Of a stretch of 64,000 nucleotides of DNA, positions 43,878 through 53,171 are shown piece by piece. Numbering within the stretch: position 1 is the first letter of the stretch; each line of letters opens with the position of its first letter. This DNA comes from Porticoccus sp905181945 (GTDB taxonomy: Bacteria; Pseudomonadota; Gammaproteobacteria; Pseudomonadales; Porticoccaceae). Where the stretch lies: assembly GCF_047729555.1 (NCBI RefSeq), contig NZ_CP159825.1:372001-436000 (forward strand), written 5' to 3'. The position numbers were made by a program, and so were the translations under genes. The notes below the pieces were generated by a model that saw only the letters and a list, made by a program, of their open reading frames with translations, was not told the origin of the DNA and made no database searches.

Positions 43878-46025
43878 ATGAAACGTATATCTGTAGATAT
43901 CGGTGGTACTTTTACTGACTGCTTTGTAGTGTGGGACAACAAGTACATCGAAACTAAAGCGTTGACGACACATCAAAACCTTGCGTTGGGTTTTAATGAG
44001 GCTCTTGAAAAGGCCTATCAAGAACTTGGTGTGGGTATGGAGGAACTTCTAGCAGGTGTTGACTCGGTTCGTTATGCAACCACGTTAGGCACTAATGCCT
44101 TGATTGAGCATAAGGGTCCTCGTATGGGCATGCTAGTAACGGCTGGTTATGAGGCAATGGTGCCCTTGAGTAGGGCGCGTGGATACGGCGAAGGTTTGGA
44201 TGATCTAGGCAAACAAAATCTTCCTGATGCACAAAGACCAGCACCTCTTGTACTGCCAAGTATGATTGAAGGTGTACGCGAACGTTTAGGTTTTGAGGGC
44301 GAGCTAGTCATGCCCGTTGATGAAGACGATGTTCGTCGTAAGATAAGAACCTTGGTAGATAAAGGCGCGCAAGTCATCGTAGTATGTTTGGTTAATTCGG
44401 TAGTAAACCCTGCACATGAAAAACGAGTAGAGGAAATTTTGCTGGAAGAGTATCCCACGCATTTGCTTGGCTCTATTCCTGTTATTCTTTCTCATCGTGT
44501 TGCAGGTCGTAAGGGTGAATATGTGCGTGCTACCTCAGCAATTGTGGATGGCTATTTGCATTCTACTATGTACCACGCTATGAGCCAGCTTGAACAAAAT
44601 CTCCGAGCAAACTCATACTCCAAGCCTATGCTCGTCATTCACAACTCGGGTGGCATGGCTCAGTTGAATTCTACAGATGCGCTGCAGACCATTCATTCTG
44701 GCCCAGTATCTGGTATTAGTGCTGCAGAACATCTCGCTAAAGAGGCGGATCTGGGAAGTGTGATCGCCACAGATATGGGAGGAACAAGTTACGATATTGG
44801 TATCGTCGTTGAGGGGGGAATTAAGCATTATGACTTCAATCCCGTTATTGACAGATGGCTAGTATCAGTCCCTATGGTTCACCTAGTTACTCTAGGTGCA
44901 GGTGGAGGCTCCATTGCTTCGTTTGATCGTATGTACAACGCTGTTGCGGTTGGTCCCAAAAGTGCCGGCTCCGACCCTGGTCCAGCTTGTTACGACCGAG
45001 GCGGAATGAATCCCACGGTGACAGATGCGGATTTAGCCTTAGGTTACCTTGATGCGGAAAATTATGCAGGCGGCAGCATACCCCTTAACCCTAAGCGTTC
45101 AATGTTTGCCATTGAAGAAGCCTTATGTGACGATTTGGATGTGGAACCAATCGCAGCTGCATTGCTGATCAAAGAAAAAGTAGACAGCAATATGGCTAAT
45201 GGCGTCAATACAGAACTAAGAGTCCGCGGTTACGATCCGAAAGATTTTACCATGCTAGCTTATGGTGGTAACGGGCCTCTGCATTGCTGTGGTATTGCTT
45301 CTAAGTTAAAAATCAACAAGATTCTTGCTACCCCAATGAGCTCTGTTTTTTCTGCAGTGGGTGCAGGTAATATGCATCAAATGCACATTCATGAAACATC
45401 GTTGTTCATGGTGCTGTATGACTCTACTGCTCGAAAAGTGTTCGATAATTATGTTCGGTTCAATGATCTTGTTGTTGAGCTAAGCAAGCGCGGCCAGGCT
45501 GACCTTGTCAGACAAGGTCAGCCTGTTAGCGATATCAAGCACTCACTAGAGCTAGATATGCGCTATGGAAACCAATTGGTTCAAACTACAGTAGTGGTTT
45601 CAAAGCATTCTCTTGAGTCTGTCATGGATGTGATGAATATTCTTGATCAGTTTTCAAGCGACTATGGTAAGCGTTTCGGTGAGGGCAGCCAGGCTCCGGA
45701 AGCTGGCATTCGCATCAATACAATACGTGTAGCTTCTTATGTGGAGCATGACACAGTCAAATTCGATCACATTAAACCGATAGCGCAGAGCGAGCGTATT
45801 GCTCCACCTGCCCCAACAGCTACCCGTGTGTGCTACTTTGTGGGTGACGGAAAACCTGTTAAAACACCTGTTTGGGATAAGGCAAATATTCCACCAGGAA
45901 CAGAGATTGTCGGCCCCGGTCTTGTATCGTCAGAGGTAACAACTTATCTGATCGAGCCAGGCTGGAAATATGTTTCTGCTGAACAAGGTGCAGTTTGGTT
46001 TCTTCGTACAGAAGACAAGAATTAA
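43878..46025 (+). CDS. HyuA-type subunit of the ketone carboxylase (Apc3-like)
   Basis: This 715-residue second HyuA-family subunit has a canonical first loop DIGGTFTD (7-14), TLGTNALIEHKGPRMG, HSGPVSGISAAEHLA and the second loop DMGGTSYDIG (from residue 299), plus GGNGPLHCCGIA. It is longer than the first HyuA protein, mainly at the C-terminus. It is expected to form the ATP-using part of the complex with the small subunit and the HyuB-type protein. A 65-bp spacer separates it from the small-subunit gene, with TTTTAGGAAA as ribosome site. Confidence 0.83.
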   Translation: MKRISVDIGGTFTDCFVVWDNKYIETKALTTHQNLALGFNEALEKAYQELGVGMEELLAGVDSVRYATTLGTNALIEHKGPRMGMLVTAGYEAMVPLSRARGYGEGLDDLGKQNLPDAQRPAPLVLPSMIEGVRERLGFEGELVMPVDEDDVRRKIRTLVDKGAQVIVVCLVNSVVNPAHEKRVEEILLEEYPTHLLGSIPVILSHRVAGRKGEYVRATSAIVDGYLHSTMYHAMSQLEQNLRANSYSKPMLVIHNSGGMAQLNSTDALQTIHSGPVSGISAAEHLAKEADLGSVIATDMGGTSYDIGIVVEGGIKHYDFNPVIDRWLVSVPMVHLVTLGAGGGSIASFDRMYNAVAVGPKSAGSDPGPACYDRGGMNPTVTDADLALGYLDAENYAGGSIPLNPKRSMFAIEEALCDDLDVEPIAAALLIKEKVDSNMANGVNTELRVRGYDPKDFTMLAYGGNGPLHCCGIASKLKINKILATPMSSVFSAVGAGNMHQMHIHETSLFMVLYDSTARKVFDNYVRFNDLVVELSKRGQADLVRQGQPVSDIKHSLELDMRYGNQLVQTTVVVSKHSLESVMDVMNILDQFSSDYGKRFGEGSQAPEAGIRINTIRVASYVEHDTVKFDHIKPIAQSERIAPPAPTATRVCYFVGDGKPVKTPVWDKANIPPGTEIVGPGLVSSEVTTYLIEPGWKYVSAEQGAVWFLRTEDKN

Positions 46026-46040
46026 AGAGGTGGATATATC

Positions 46041-48320
46041 ATGAATAAGGATGCAAATATTGAACTTGATGTTCAAGATCAGAAATTAATCAAAAAATTT
46101 CTTAAGGATACAACATTATTTCTTGGCCCAGATCCTGAGATCATGCGAGATCATCGCATTATGCCTAGGACTGAAACAGAAGAAAGGTGTATGGACGAAT
46201 ACACCGATTTAAACCAAATTGCTTCCATTCGTGACCGCCTTCAGTCTGCGTGCGAAGAGGGATTCGAAATGGTAGAGCAGATGGGTGCAGCTCCTGGAGC
46301 AAAATGGGGCGACATCATCACTGGCATATATTCGGCTTCTGGTGATTTAACCATTGGTAGTGCTGGTGGCGTGTTGATTTTTTCTGCCCTAGTGCATCAC
46401 CCTATCAAGTTTATTATTAAAAACTGGATAGACGAAGAAACAGTTGGTGTTAATGAAGGTGACGGATTCATTCATAATGATTCTCGATACGGCAATGTGC
46501 ATAATACCGATCAAAGCATGATTCTGCCTGTTTTTCATGAAGGCAAGTTAATTTGTTGGGCCGCCTCCACTGTCCATGAGGGAGAATGTGGTGCTATCGA
46601 ACCTGGTGGTATGCCTACTATGGCTGAGACATCTTTTGATGAAGGCTTGAAAATGTCTCCTTTCAAAGTGGTGGAGAATTATAAAATTAAAAGAGATCTG
46701 CTGACTTTCTTGCAGAATTCTGTTCGTGAGCCAAAATTACAATACGAAGATATGAAGGTGAAACTATTTGCCTGTATGCGTCTAGAGCAGAGAATTAAGG
46801 AGGTTTTTGCCTCTGAAGGCCCTGATGCCCTTACAGCCTGCTTGAGATATACGAATGAGAGTGTAGTTGAAGAGGTTCGACGTAGGATCAGTGGGTGGCC
46901 GGATATGACTGTCCGCACACATACGATCATGGATAGCACATTGCGTGAAAATGCGCTTATTAAAATGAACCTAACTCTCGTAAAGAAAGGAGATAGGTTA
47001 ATTTTTGATTTTTCTGGCAGCAGCCCAGAGTTCACTAATCGTGCTATTAATACCCAACTTCCCGGTATGAAGGGAATGGTTGGCCAAGCATTCATGAATC
47101 ACATCTGGCCTGATCTACCTCGAGGGCAAGCTGGTTTGTCTCCTGTTGAATTTAAGACTACGCTGGGGTCAATAGTTGACTGTACTTATGCTGCGCCAAA
47201 CTCTCAGAGCTTGATGTCAATCTTCCATAGCTTCACTGTAGCTCAGCATGCAACTGCAAAGATTCTTTATAGTGCTCCTGAGAAATTTACACGCGTACTG
47301 GCTCCTTGGCATAATATGATTAATACCTTTATCTGGGGTGGCGTGAATCAGCACGGGGAAACCTTGGGTAACTTGTGTGCAGACCTTAATGGAATGGGTG
47401 GTGGTGCTCGGATGGATAGAGATGGAGAGCATGCGCTTTCTCCAATATTTGCAACTATGGCAGATATTGGCGAGCAGGAGATGAACGAAGAAGATGTTCC
47501 TTTCCTTCAGCTTGTTTCTAAAAAAATGACTATGGATACTCAGGCTCCAGGTAAATATCGAGGTGGCATGGGGTATACTCAAATCGCTTCAACAAAAGAT
47601 AGCGATGCGTGGGGCTTTATGACGTCCTGTCAAGGTTCGAAGGCTCCAACCATTCAGGGTTTATTTGGTGGTTATGCGGCAGGTGCAATGCCGTTGTGCA
47701 GGGTTTCAGGCACCGATGTATATGACGTTATGCTTAACGATCCTCAAAGGATGAGACACTCTATACCTGAAATTATGAATGAGCAGCCATTTGAAAATGC
47801 TATTTATACCACCCAGCATTTAGGGTTAGGTTTTGAAATATCTAAGCGCGGTGAGCTTTATATGATTTCTCAGGGCTCTGGTGGTGGGTATGGAGATCTA
47901 CTCGAGCGTGATCCAGCTCTGGTGATCATGGATATAGAGGAGTCGCTTATATCTCCGGATTGGGCCAAAAAACTCTACAAGGTGGTATTTGACGAAAAAA
48001 CACTTGCTGTTGATGAAGCTGCAACGAAAAAAATGCGTGATGAATATCGCGAACAAAGAAAAAAGCAGGGTGTGCCTTATGCGGAGTTTGTTAAGAAGCA
48101 TGTAAGAGACATTCCGCCAGATGACGTACCTTTTTATGGTTCATGGAATGGAAACAACGAGCAAGTGTATTGCGGTAGCAATGACGATCTAAGGGATGCT
48201 AACAATCCTGGTGCAAACTACATGATCAATCCGAAAGATGTACGAATTGGTGAGCTAGAGAAAGAACTTGAAGTAGTGAGAAAAAAGGCAGGGATTGTTG
48301 CTACAAATAACAGGACATAA
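46041..48320 (+). CDS. HyuB-type subunit of the ketone carboxylase (Apc4-like)
   Basis: This 759-residue protein belongs to the hydantoinase B/oxoprolinase family. Conserved parts include GDGFIHNDSRYGNVHNTDQSM, the FDFSGSSPEFTNRAIN segment and the glycine-rich SQGSGGGYGDLLERDP near residue 612. In characterised carboxylases of this class this subunit holds the site where the activated carboxyl group meets the ketone enolate. It begins 15 bp after the second HyuA gene with AGAGGTGG upstream. The C-terminal tail is charged and lysine-rich. Confidence 0.83.
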   Translation: MNKDANIELDVQDQKLIKKFLKDTTLFLGPDPEIMRDHRIMPRTETEERCMDEYTDLNQIASIRDRLQSACEEGFEMVEQMGAAPGAKWGDIITGIYSASGDLTIGSAGGVLIFSALVHHPIKFIIKNWIDEETVGVNEGDGFIHNDSRYGNVHNTDQSMILPVFHEGKLICWAASTVHEGECGAIEPGGMPTMAETSFDEGLKMSPFKVVENYKIKRDLLTFLQNSVREPKLQYEDMKVKLFACMRLEQRIKEVFASEGPDALTACLRYTNESVVEEVRRRISGWPDMTVRTHTIMDSTLRENALIKMNLTLVKKGDRLIFDFSGSSPEFTNRAINTQLPGMKGMVGQAFMNHIWPDLPRGQAGLSPVEFKTTLGSIVDCTYAAPNSQSLMSIFHSFTVAQHATAKILYSAPEKFTRVLAPWHNMINTFIWGGVNQHGETLGNLCADLNGMGGGARMDRDGEHALSPIFATMADIGEQEMNEEDVPFLQLVSKKMTMDTQAPGKYRGGMGYTQIASTKDSDAWGFMTSCQGSKAPTIQGLFGGYAAGAMPLCRVSGTDVYDVMLNDPQRMRHSIPEIMNEQPFENAIYTTQHLGLGFEISKRGELYMISQGSGGGYGDLLERDPALVIMDIEESLISPDWAKKLYKVVFDEKTLAVDEAATKKMRDEYREQRKKQGVPYAEFVKKHVRDIPPDDVPFYGSWNGNNEQVYCGSNDDLRDANNPGANYMINPKDVRIGELEKELEVVRKKAGIVATNNRT

Positions 48321-48322
48321 CA

Positions 48323-49174
48323 ATGGCCGTTGATCTGGTAAATTACCTATCGTCGGGGGAGGGTTCTCCTCGACTTTGGGTAAATTTTAATGAGTATGCA
48401 AAAACGCTGTTGCTTGGAAATGACAGTAACCCTTGGGTTACTCCAGCTTCTTATTTGGCATATTACACGCAAGCTCACTCTTTAGTAAAAGCAGACGTAG
48501 TGGTATTGGATATTTGGGATCTCTTTCATCACTGGATGGAGGAGGACGCTAGCGCAGTTTCTTCCATGGCTGAAAAAACTCGCGCTACTTTTGCCTTAAA
48601 GACGCTATTGGAGGCCTATGCACCTAGAGAGCTTCTTGCTGAAGTCTTGACTGCAGTCGATAACAATTACGGTAATTCAGCACCCATTGTTCTAGTTATC
48701 CCATCCCCAAGAACTTTGCTAGTTAGGGCCCATAAGCGTGCGACAGGAAACGATCTTCAGCCTGATGAGATGGCTATAGACACTGCCTCCATGTATATGG
48801 CAGATTTCCTACGATATTTCAGCGAAACAAACCTATCTGGCATCCTGTTGGTGGAAGATCCAAGCTTTATGCCAGAAAGTACTGAGGAAATATCTTGGTA
48901 TCAGCCTGTATTTAATGTGGCGAAACATTATCGCTGGTCTGTTGGCTTGCAATTACCCTTCCTGGATGGCGGATTTAGCGCACCAGTCGAGATTGATTTT
49001 ACTATTATCCCTGAGCAGTCAGTCGCCTCTGCTGAATCACTTGGCGTTGATATCTCTCAGTCGCTCTGGACGAATGGCGGCACCCAGGAATCCAAGGGTT
49101 TTCTATACCTGTCTATTCCTGCTGACGTCAACCCTGAAAAAGTTCTGGAGACCCTCTCTTCACTTAAAATGTAA
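48323..49174 (+). CDS. Apc5-like accessory subunit of the ketone carboxylase
   Basis: This 283-residue protein starts 2 bp after the HyuB stop, so it is tightly coupled. I see no catalytic motif: it alternates hydrophobic strands and acidic helices (VVVLDIWDLFHHWMEED, APIVLVIPSPRTLLVRA, GILLVEDPS), suggesting an alpha/beta fold. Its place and size match the epsilon subunit Apc5 of acetophenone carboxylase, which is needed for activity but binds loosely to the core. That assignment rests mainly on position, so it is less certain than for its neighbours. Confidence 0.65.
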   Translation: MAVDLVNYLSSGEGSPRLWVNFNEYAKTLLLGNDSNPWVTPASYLAYYTQAHSLVKADVVVLDIWDLFHHWMEEDASAVSSMAEKTRATFALKTLLEAYAPRELLAEVLTAVDNNYGNSAPIVLVIPSPRTLLVRAHKRATGNDLQPDEMAIDTASMYMADFLRYFSETNLSGILLVEDPSFMPESTEEISWYQPVFNVAKHYRWSVGLQLPFLDGGFSAPVEIDFTIIPEQSVASAESLGVDISQSLWTNGGTQESKGFLYLSIPADVNPEKVLETLSSLKM

Positions 49175-49189
49175 ATAAGGCAATACAAT

Positions 49190-50800
49190 ATGCGCCTTGT
49201 TGATTTTTTAGATCAAAGCACGGCTCTTTCTGATGCTGGAGACCAAGACGCTAGATTTTTTGATTTAGATAGTCAGTTGTCTCTCAGCTATCAAGAAATG
49301 GTTAATGCGTCGATTCATCTCGCTGCATTTTTAGTACGAAGAGGAGTTAAATCTCAAGATGTAGTGGCAACCTATGCGCCAAATTCTGTTGCTGCCTATT
49401 GTTGTATCTTTGCTATTTCTCGTATAGGTGCAATTTGGTTGCCTCTGAATATCAGAAATACTTTTAATGCCAATCTTAAGCTGATTGATTTATCGGATGC
49501 CAAATTCTTGTTTGCTGATGAGACGATTTCTATTGACCATCCAGAGATCTTCGAGCGCTTTAGTTTAGAGCAGTTGGCCTGGCTGGACGGAAAAAAAATC
49601 GCCGATTTTGATTTTTCTTTCCTTAGGCAAACAGCTGAGTATGGCCGCTCATATGACAGCAACCTACATCAGAAAAATTCGGAAGACGTCCAACCCCTTG
49701 AATTGTCCAAAGGCGCGCTTGTCTCTTTATTTGCTACCGGAGGTACAACTGGAGATTCTAAGCTTGCAGAGTGGGACCATGTTGTTTGGGGGGCAATCGT
49801 TAATATTCAACGCCAGCTAATGCCAGTCACTGATATTCCGCCTTGCTATCTTGTTGCTGCAGCAATGACCCATGCGGCAGGAATTGGCTCTTTTGCAACC
49901 ATACTTGAAGGTGGCTCCATTGTCGTGATGGACGGGTTTTCGCCAGAAAAACTACTTGCCGCTATAGAGGCACACAAAGTAACAAGTCTGTTCCTTCCCC
50001 CGACAGCTATTTATATGCTGCTCGCTTTTAGTGGAGTTAATTATTACGACTACGCTAGCCTACGCTATTTTTGGTATGCCGCGGCACCTATGTCTACCAA
50101 AAAACTCAAGGAGGCGATGTCTATATTCGGTCCAGTCATGGTCCAGACTTATGGCCAGGCCGAAGCCCCGATGATATGCGCATTCTTATCGACCCAGGAT
50201 CATGTTAGTGCTTTAGCATCAGAAAATAATTCGATATTAGGCTCTTGTGGTAAAGCATCCCCTGGAATTACATTCGCTATTGTCGATGATAGCGGATGCA
50301 TGCTTCCTCAGGGACTGCAGGGAGAGATCGCTGTAAAAGGAAACTTACTGATGAAGGGTTACCATAGAAGCTTCGAGGCTACTAATGCTATTAGGGTTGA
50401 TGGCTGGCAGTTAACTGGCGATATAGGTGTGCTAGATAAATGTGGCTACCTTTCAATTCTAGACAGAAAGGGTGACATGATTATCTCCGGAGGGTTTAAT
50501 GTTTATCCTGGCGAAATAGAGCAACTGATATGGGGTATGCCGGGTATCAAAGATTGCGCTGTGATTGGGCTGCCTGACGAGAAATGGGGCGAACAGGTTA
50601 CCGCGGTGATTGAATTGAAAGATGCCAGTGTGATTCCCGACAAGGAAGAGATCATTCGGTGCTGTAAGGAAAAATTAGGCAGCATTAAGACGCCCAAGCA
50701 GGTTCTTATTTTCGATGAGCTGCCTAGAAGTCCCGTAGGGAAAGTCCTTAAAAAAGAGTTACGTGCAATGTTTTGGGATGACCAGAAAAGAAAGATTTAA
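49190..50800 (+). CDS. AMP-forming acyl-CoA synthetase, candidate beta-keto acid:CoA ligase
   Basis: This 536-residue ANL-superfamily enzyme forms an acyl-AMP and then the CoA thioester. The nucleotide loop is FATGGTTGDSKLAEW, which departs from the usual SGTTGxPKG, and the A5 motif is YGQAEAP in place of YGxTE. The hinge LDRKGDMIISGGFNVYPGEIE and the catalytic lysine in PRSPVGKVLKKEL are normal. In Aromatoleum a benzoylacetate-CoA ligase accompanies the apc genes, so here the likely substrate is the beta-keto acid made by the carboxylase. The acid itself is unknown. Confidence 0.83.
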   Translation: MRLVDFLDQSTALSDAGDQDARFFDLDSQLSLSYQEMVNASIHLAAFLVRRGVKSQDVVATYAPNSVAAYCCIFAISRIGAIWLPLNIRNTFNANLKLIDLSDAKFLFADETISIDHPEIFERFSLEQLAWLDGKKIADFDFSFLRQTAEYGRSYDSNLHQKNSEDVQPLELSKGALVSLFATGGTTGDSKLAEWDHVVWGAIVNIQRQLMPVTDIPPCYLVAAAMTHAAGIGSFATILEGGSIVVMDGFSPEKLLAAIEAHKVTSLFLPPTAIYMLLAFSGVNYYDYASLRYFWYAAAPMSTKKLKEAMSIFGPVMVQTYGQAEAPMICAFLSTQDHVSALASENNSILGSCGKASPGITFAIVDDSGCMLPQGLQGEIAVKGNLLMKGYHRSFEATNAIRVDGWQLTGDIGVLDKCGYLSILDRKGDMIISGGFNVYPGEIEQLIWGMPGIKDCAVIGLPDEKWGEQVTAVIELKDASVIPDKEEIIRCCKEKLGSIKTPKQVLIFDELPRSPVGKVLKKELRAMFWDDQKRKI

Positions 50801-50897
50801 TTGAAGTGTCACCTGTGCTGGCTGATTATTGGCCGTAAAGACAGGGCGCTCTCGTTGGTATATAAAATACTTGTAATTAATTAGAGGGGTTCTCATT

Positions 50898-52163
50898 GTG
50901 AATGTCAGTATAGTTGGTGCATATAATACAAAATTTGGTGCGTTTGTTAAGCGCGATCGCGACGCTGGTACAGTGGAAGATCTTAAGACTTTTTATGAGC
51001 TATTAATTGAAGCTGGATCGGGTGCAATTTCAGATGCAGGTCTTGAGGCAAAAGATATCGATGCGATTTGGGTTGGGTCCTGCTCCCCATCATTGTTCGT
51101 TAACCAAGAGCATGTTGGCCCCTTAGCACTAGAGATTGATCCGGAAGGGCTGTTATTTAAGCCAACCACAAGGACAGAGGGGGCTTGCGCCACTTCCTCT
51201 TTGGCCATTTACAATGCTGCTTATGCGGTGGCTTCTGGACGTTTCAAGCATGTCCTTGCTCTGGGTGTTGAAAAAATGAGTCTTCTCAACACGCCTGGAG
51301 TGACACATGCTTTGTCATGTTGCTCCTATTGGCCGGAAGAAGGGAAGCACGGTATGACGTTCCCTGGGTTGTTTGCAGAGCTTGGGTTAGCCTACCAACA
51401 AAAACACAAACTGACCGATGATCAACTGAGAGTTATGTTAGCCCATGTTTCTGCCCTTAATTATCGTAATGGAATCCAAAATCCTTTGGCGCACTTTGGT
51501 GCGGGTAGCCTGCCAGACAAGAACCAATTGGTTACAGCAGAGGCTATTCTTAATTTACCGGATGAGGGTAAAGGCAGCAACCCTATGATCGCACCACCAC
51601 TAAGACTGCATGATTGCTCTTTGATTACTGATGGTGCGGCGGCAGTTGTACTGACTTCATCCGACAATGCTAAAAGTAATTTCAAGCATGCAGTTGAGCT
51701 GAGCGGCGTTGGACATACTACTGATCGAATGATGCTTAATGGTCGCAAGGGTCGATTGCATGAACTACAGGCAACACGTCGCGCTGTTGAGCTTGCCTGC
51801 ACGGAGGCTGGTATTGGTGTAGCTGATTTGGATTTTGCAGAGGTGCATGATTGTTTCACAATAAATGAATTGCTATGTGCTGAGGCGATTGGATTATCCG
51901 AGCCTGGGCGTGCTGGGTTTGATTTAATGGAAGGCAAGTTTGATCCAGAGGGCGATTGCCCTATTAATCTATCTGGAGGACTGAAGGCAAAAGGACACCC
52001 AGTGGGAGCTACCGGTGCCTCGATGCATGCGTTAGCCTATAAGCAGTTGACAGGCCAGCCCATTGGCATAGCAGCCAAAGAGAACGCTGAAATAGCCATG
52101 ACAGCCAATATTGGTGGATCTGGCGTCACCAATTGTGTGTCTGTATTGAGAAGAATTCAGTAG
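50898..52163 (+). CDS. Thiolase (SCP2/acetyl-CoA acetyltransferase-like)
   Basis: This 421-residue thiolase-fold enzyme has the nucleophile cysteine in EGACATSS (C97), a histidine in VHDCFTINEL (H317) and the GHPVGATGAS histidine (H367). The second catalytic CxG motif of biosynthetic thiolases is replaced by NIGGSGVTN, as in SCP-2-type thiolases. It would cleave the beta-ketoacyl-CoA from the preceding ligase into acetyl-CoA and a shortened acyl-CoA. It starts at a GTG after AGAGGGG. The 97-bp gap before it might hold a minor promoter. Confidence 0.85.
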   Translation: MNVSIVGAYNTKFGAFVKRDRDAGTVEDLKTFYELLIEAGSGAISDAGLEAKDIDAIWVGSCSPSLFVNQEHVGPLALEIDPEGLLFKPTTRTEGACATSSLAIYNAAYAVASGRFKHVLALGVEKMSLLNTPGVTHALSCCSYWPEEGKHGMTFPGLFAELGLAYQQKHKLTDDQLRVMLAHVSALNYRNGIQNPLAHFGAGSLPDKNQLVTAEAILNLPDEGKGSNPMIAPPLRLHDCSLITDGAAAVVLTSSDNAKSNFKHAVELSGVGHTTDRMMLNGRKGRLHELQATRRAVELACTEAGIGVADLDFAEVHDCFTINELLCAEAIGLSEPGRAGFDLMEGKFDPEGDCPINLSGGLKAKGHPVGATGASMHALAYKQLTGQPIGIAAKENAEIAMTANIGGSGVTNCVSVLRRIQ

Positions 52164-52187
52164 ATCCTTAAAGGAGGATGCGGACTA

Positions 52188-53171
52188 ATGAAAGCCATAA
52201 CATTTAATACTTTAGGTTCCCCGTTAGATGTCTTGGTAGTCTCCAATATAGAGAAGCCTTCGCCTGGCAGTGGCGAGGTTTTGATTCGTATCTATTCATC
52301 TGCAGTGAATCCTTCAGATGTTAAAAAACGCGCTGGCCCGTCACCTGGATTGCTGGATCATGGATTTATTGTCCCTCATAGTGATGGCGCTGGTGTTATT
52401 GAAGCGGTCGGTCTTGGAGTTTCAGCATCTAGGGTGGGTGAGCGAGTGTGGCTTTATCAGTGCCAATACAGCCGACGTTTTGGCACTGCCGCTGAATATG
52501 TTTCCATGCCATCAAATCGTGCGGTGACTTTGCCAGCAGCCACTAGTTTTGATGAGGGTGCCTGTATGGGGATTCCTGCCATGACAGCACATCGGTGTGT
52601 TTTTTCAGATGGACCTGTAGCAGGAAAGACTGTACTTGTGACGGGCGGAGCCGGAAGAGTCGGCAATTACGCTATTCAGTGGGCTAAACAAGCAGGCGCC
52701 CAGGTGATTGCTACAGCTGGAAGCCTGAAAGCCAAAGAGGACAGCTTGGCAGCAGGTGCTGACAAGGTCTGTACTTATAGTGGACCTGACCTCTCTCAGG
52801 CTGTTTTAAGCATGACATCCGGAAAGGGTGTGGATCGTGTGATCGATGGAGAGTTTGGCGAAAATCTGCAGGGTGTGCTCGATTTGATAGGTGTGGGTGG
52901 CGTTATTGCTACTTACGGCTCTATGCAGGTTCCAGAACCGTCGCTTCCATTCAGAAAGATGATGTTTCTTGATCTCACCCTCCGCTTGATACTTGTCTAT
53001 GCAATGCCTGAAGAGGCCAAGCAAGAAGCCGTGCGTGACATTTCATCCAGTCTTGATGGGCATTTACTCAAACACAGGATTGCCCATCGGTTGCCTTTAG
53101 ATGCTGCAGCCACGGCACATGAGCTTGTAGAGAAAGGCGGCTTTTATGGGGCTGTTGTTCTCCGGGTGTGA
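52188..53171 (+). CDS. Quinone-oxidoreductase-like medium-chain dehydrogenase/reductase
   Basis: This 327-residue protein of the zinc-free MDR (Qor/zeta-crystallin) group has a GroES-like N-terminal domain (SSAVNPSDVKKRAG) and a Rossmann domain with GGAGRVGNYAIQWAKQAGA near 148. It has no zinc cysteines of alcohol dehydrogenases. It could reduce an enone or quinone with NADPH. Its place at the end of the operon suggests it prepares the ketone, for example by reducing an alpha,beta-unsaturated ketone before carboxylation; that is an inference. A perfect AAGGAGG precedes the ATG. Confidence 0.83.
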   Translation: MKAITFNTLGSPLDVLVVSNIEKPSPGSGEVLIRIYSSAVNPSDVKKRAGPSPGLLDHGFIVPHSDGAGVIEAVGLGVSASRVGERVWLYQCQYSRRFGTAAEYVSMPSNRAVTLPAATSFDEGACMGIPAMTAHRCVFSDGPVAGKTVLVTGGAGRVGNYAIQWAKQAGAQVIATAGSLKAKEDSLAAGADKVCTYSGPDLSQAVLSMTSGKGVDRVIDGEFGENLQGVLDLIGVGGVIATYGSMQVPEPSLPFRKMMFLDLTLRLILVYAMPEEAKQEAVRDISSSLDGHLLKHRIAHRLPLDAAATAHELVEKGGFYGAVVLRV

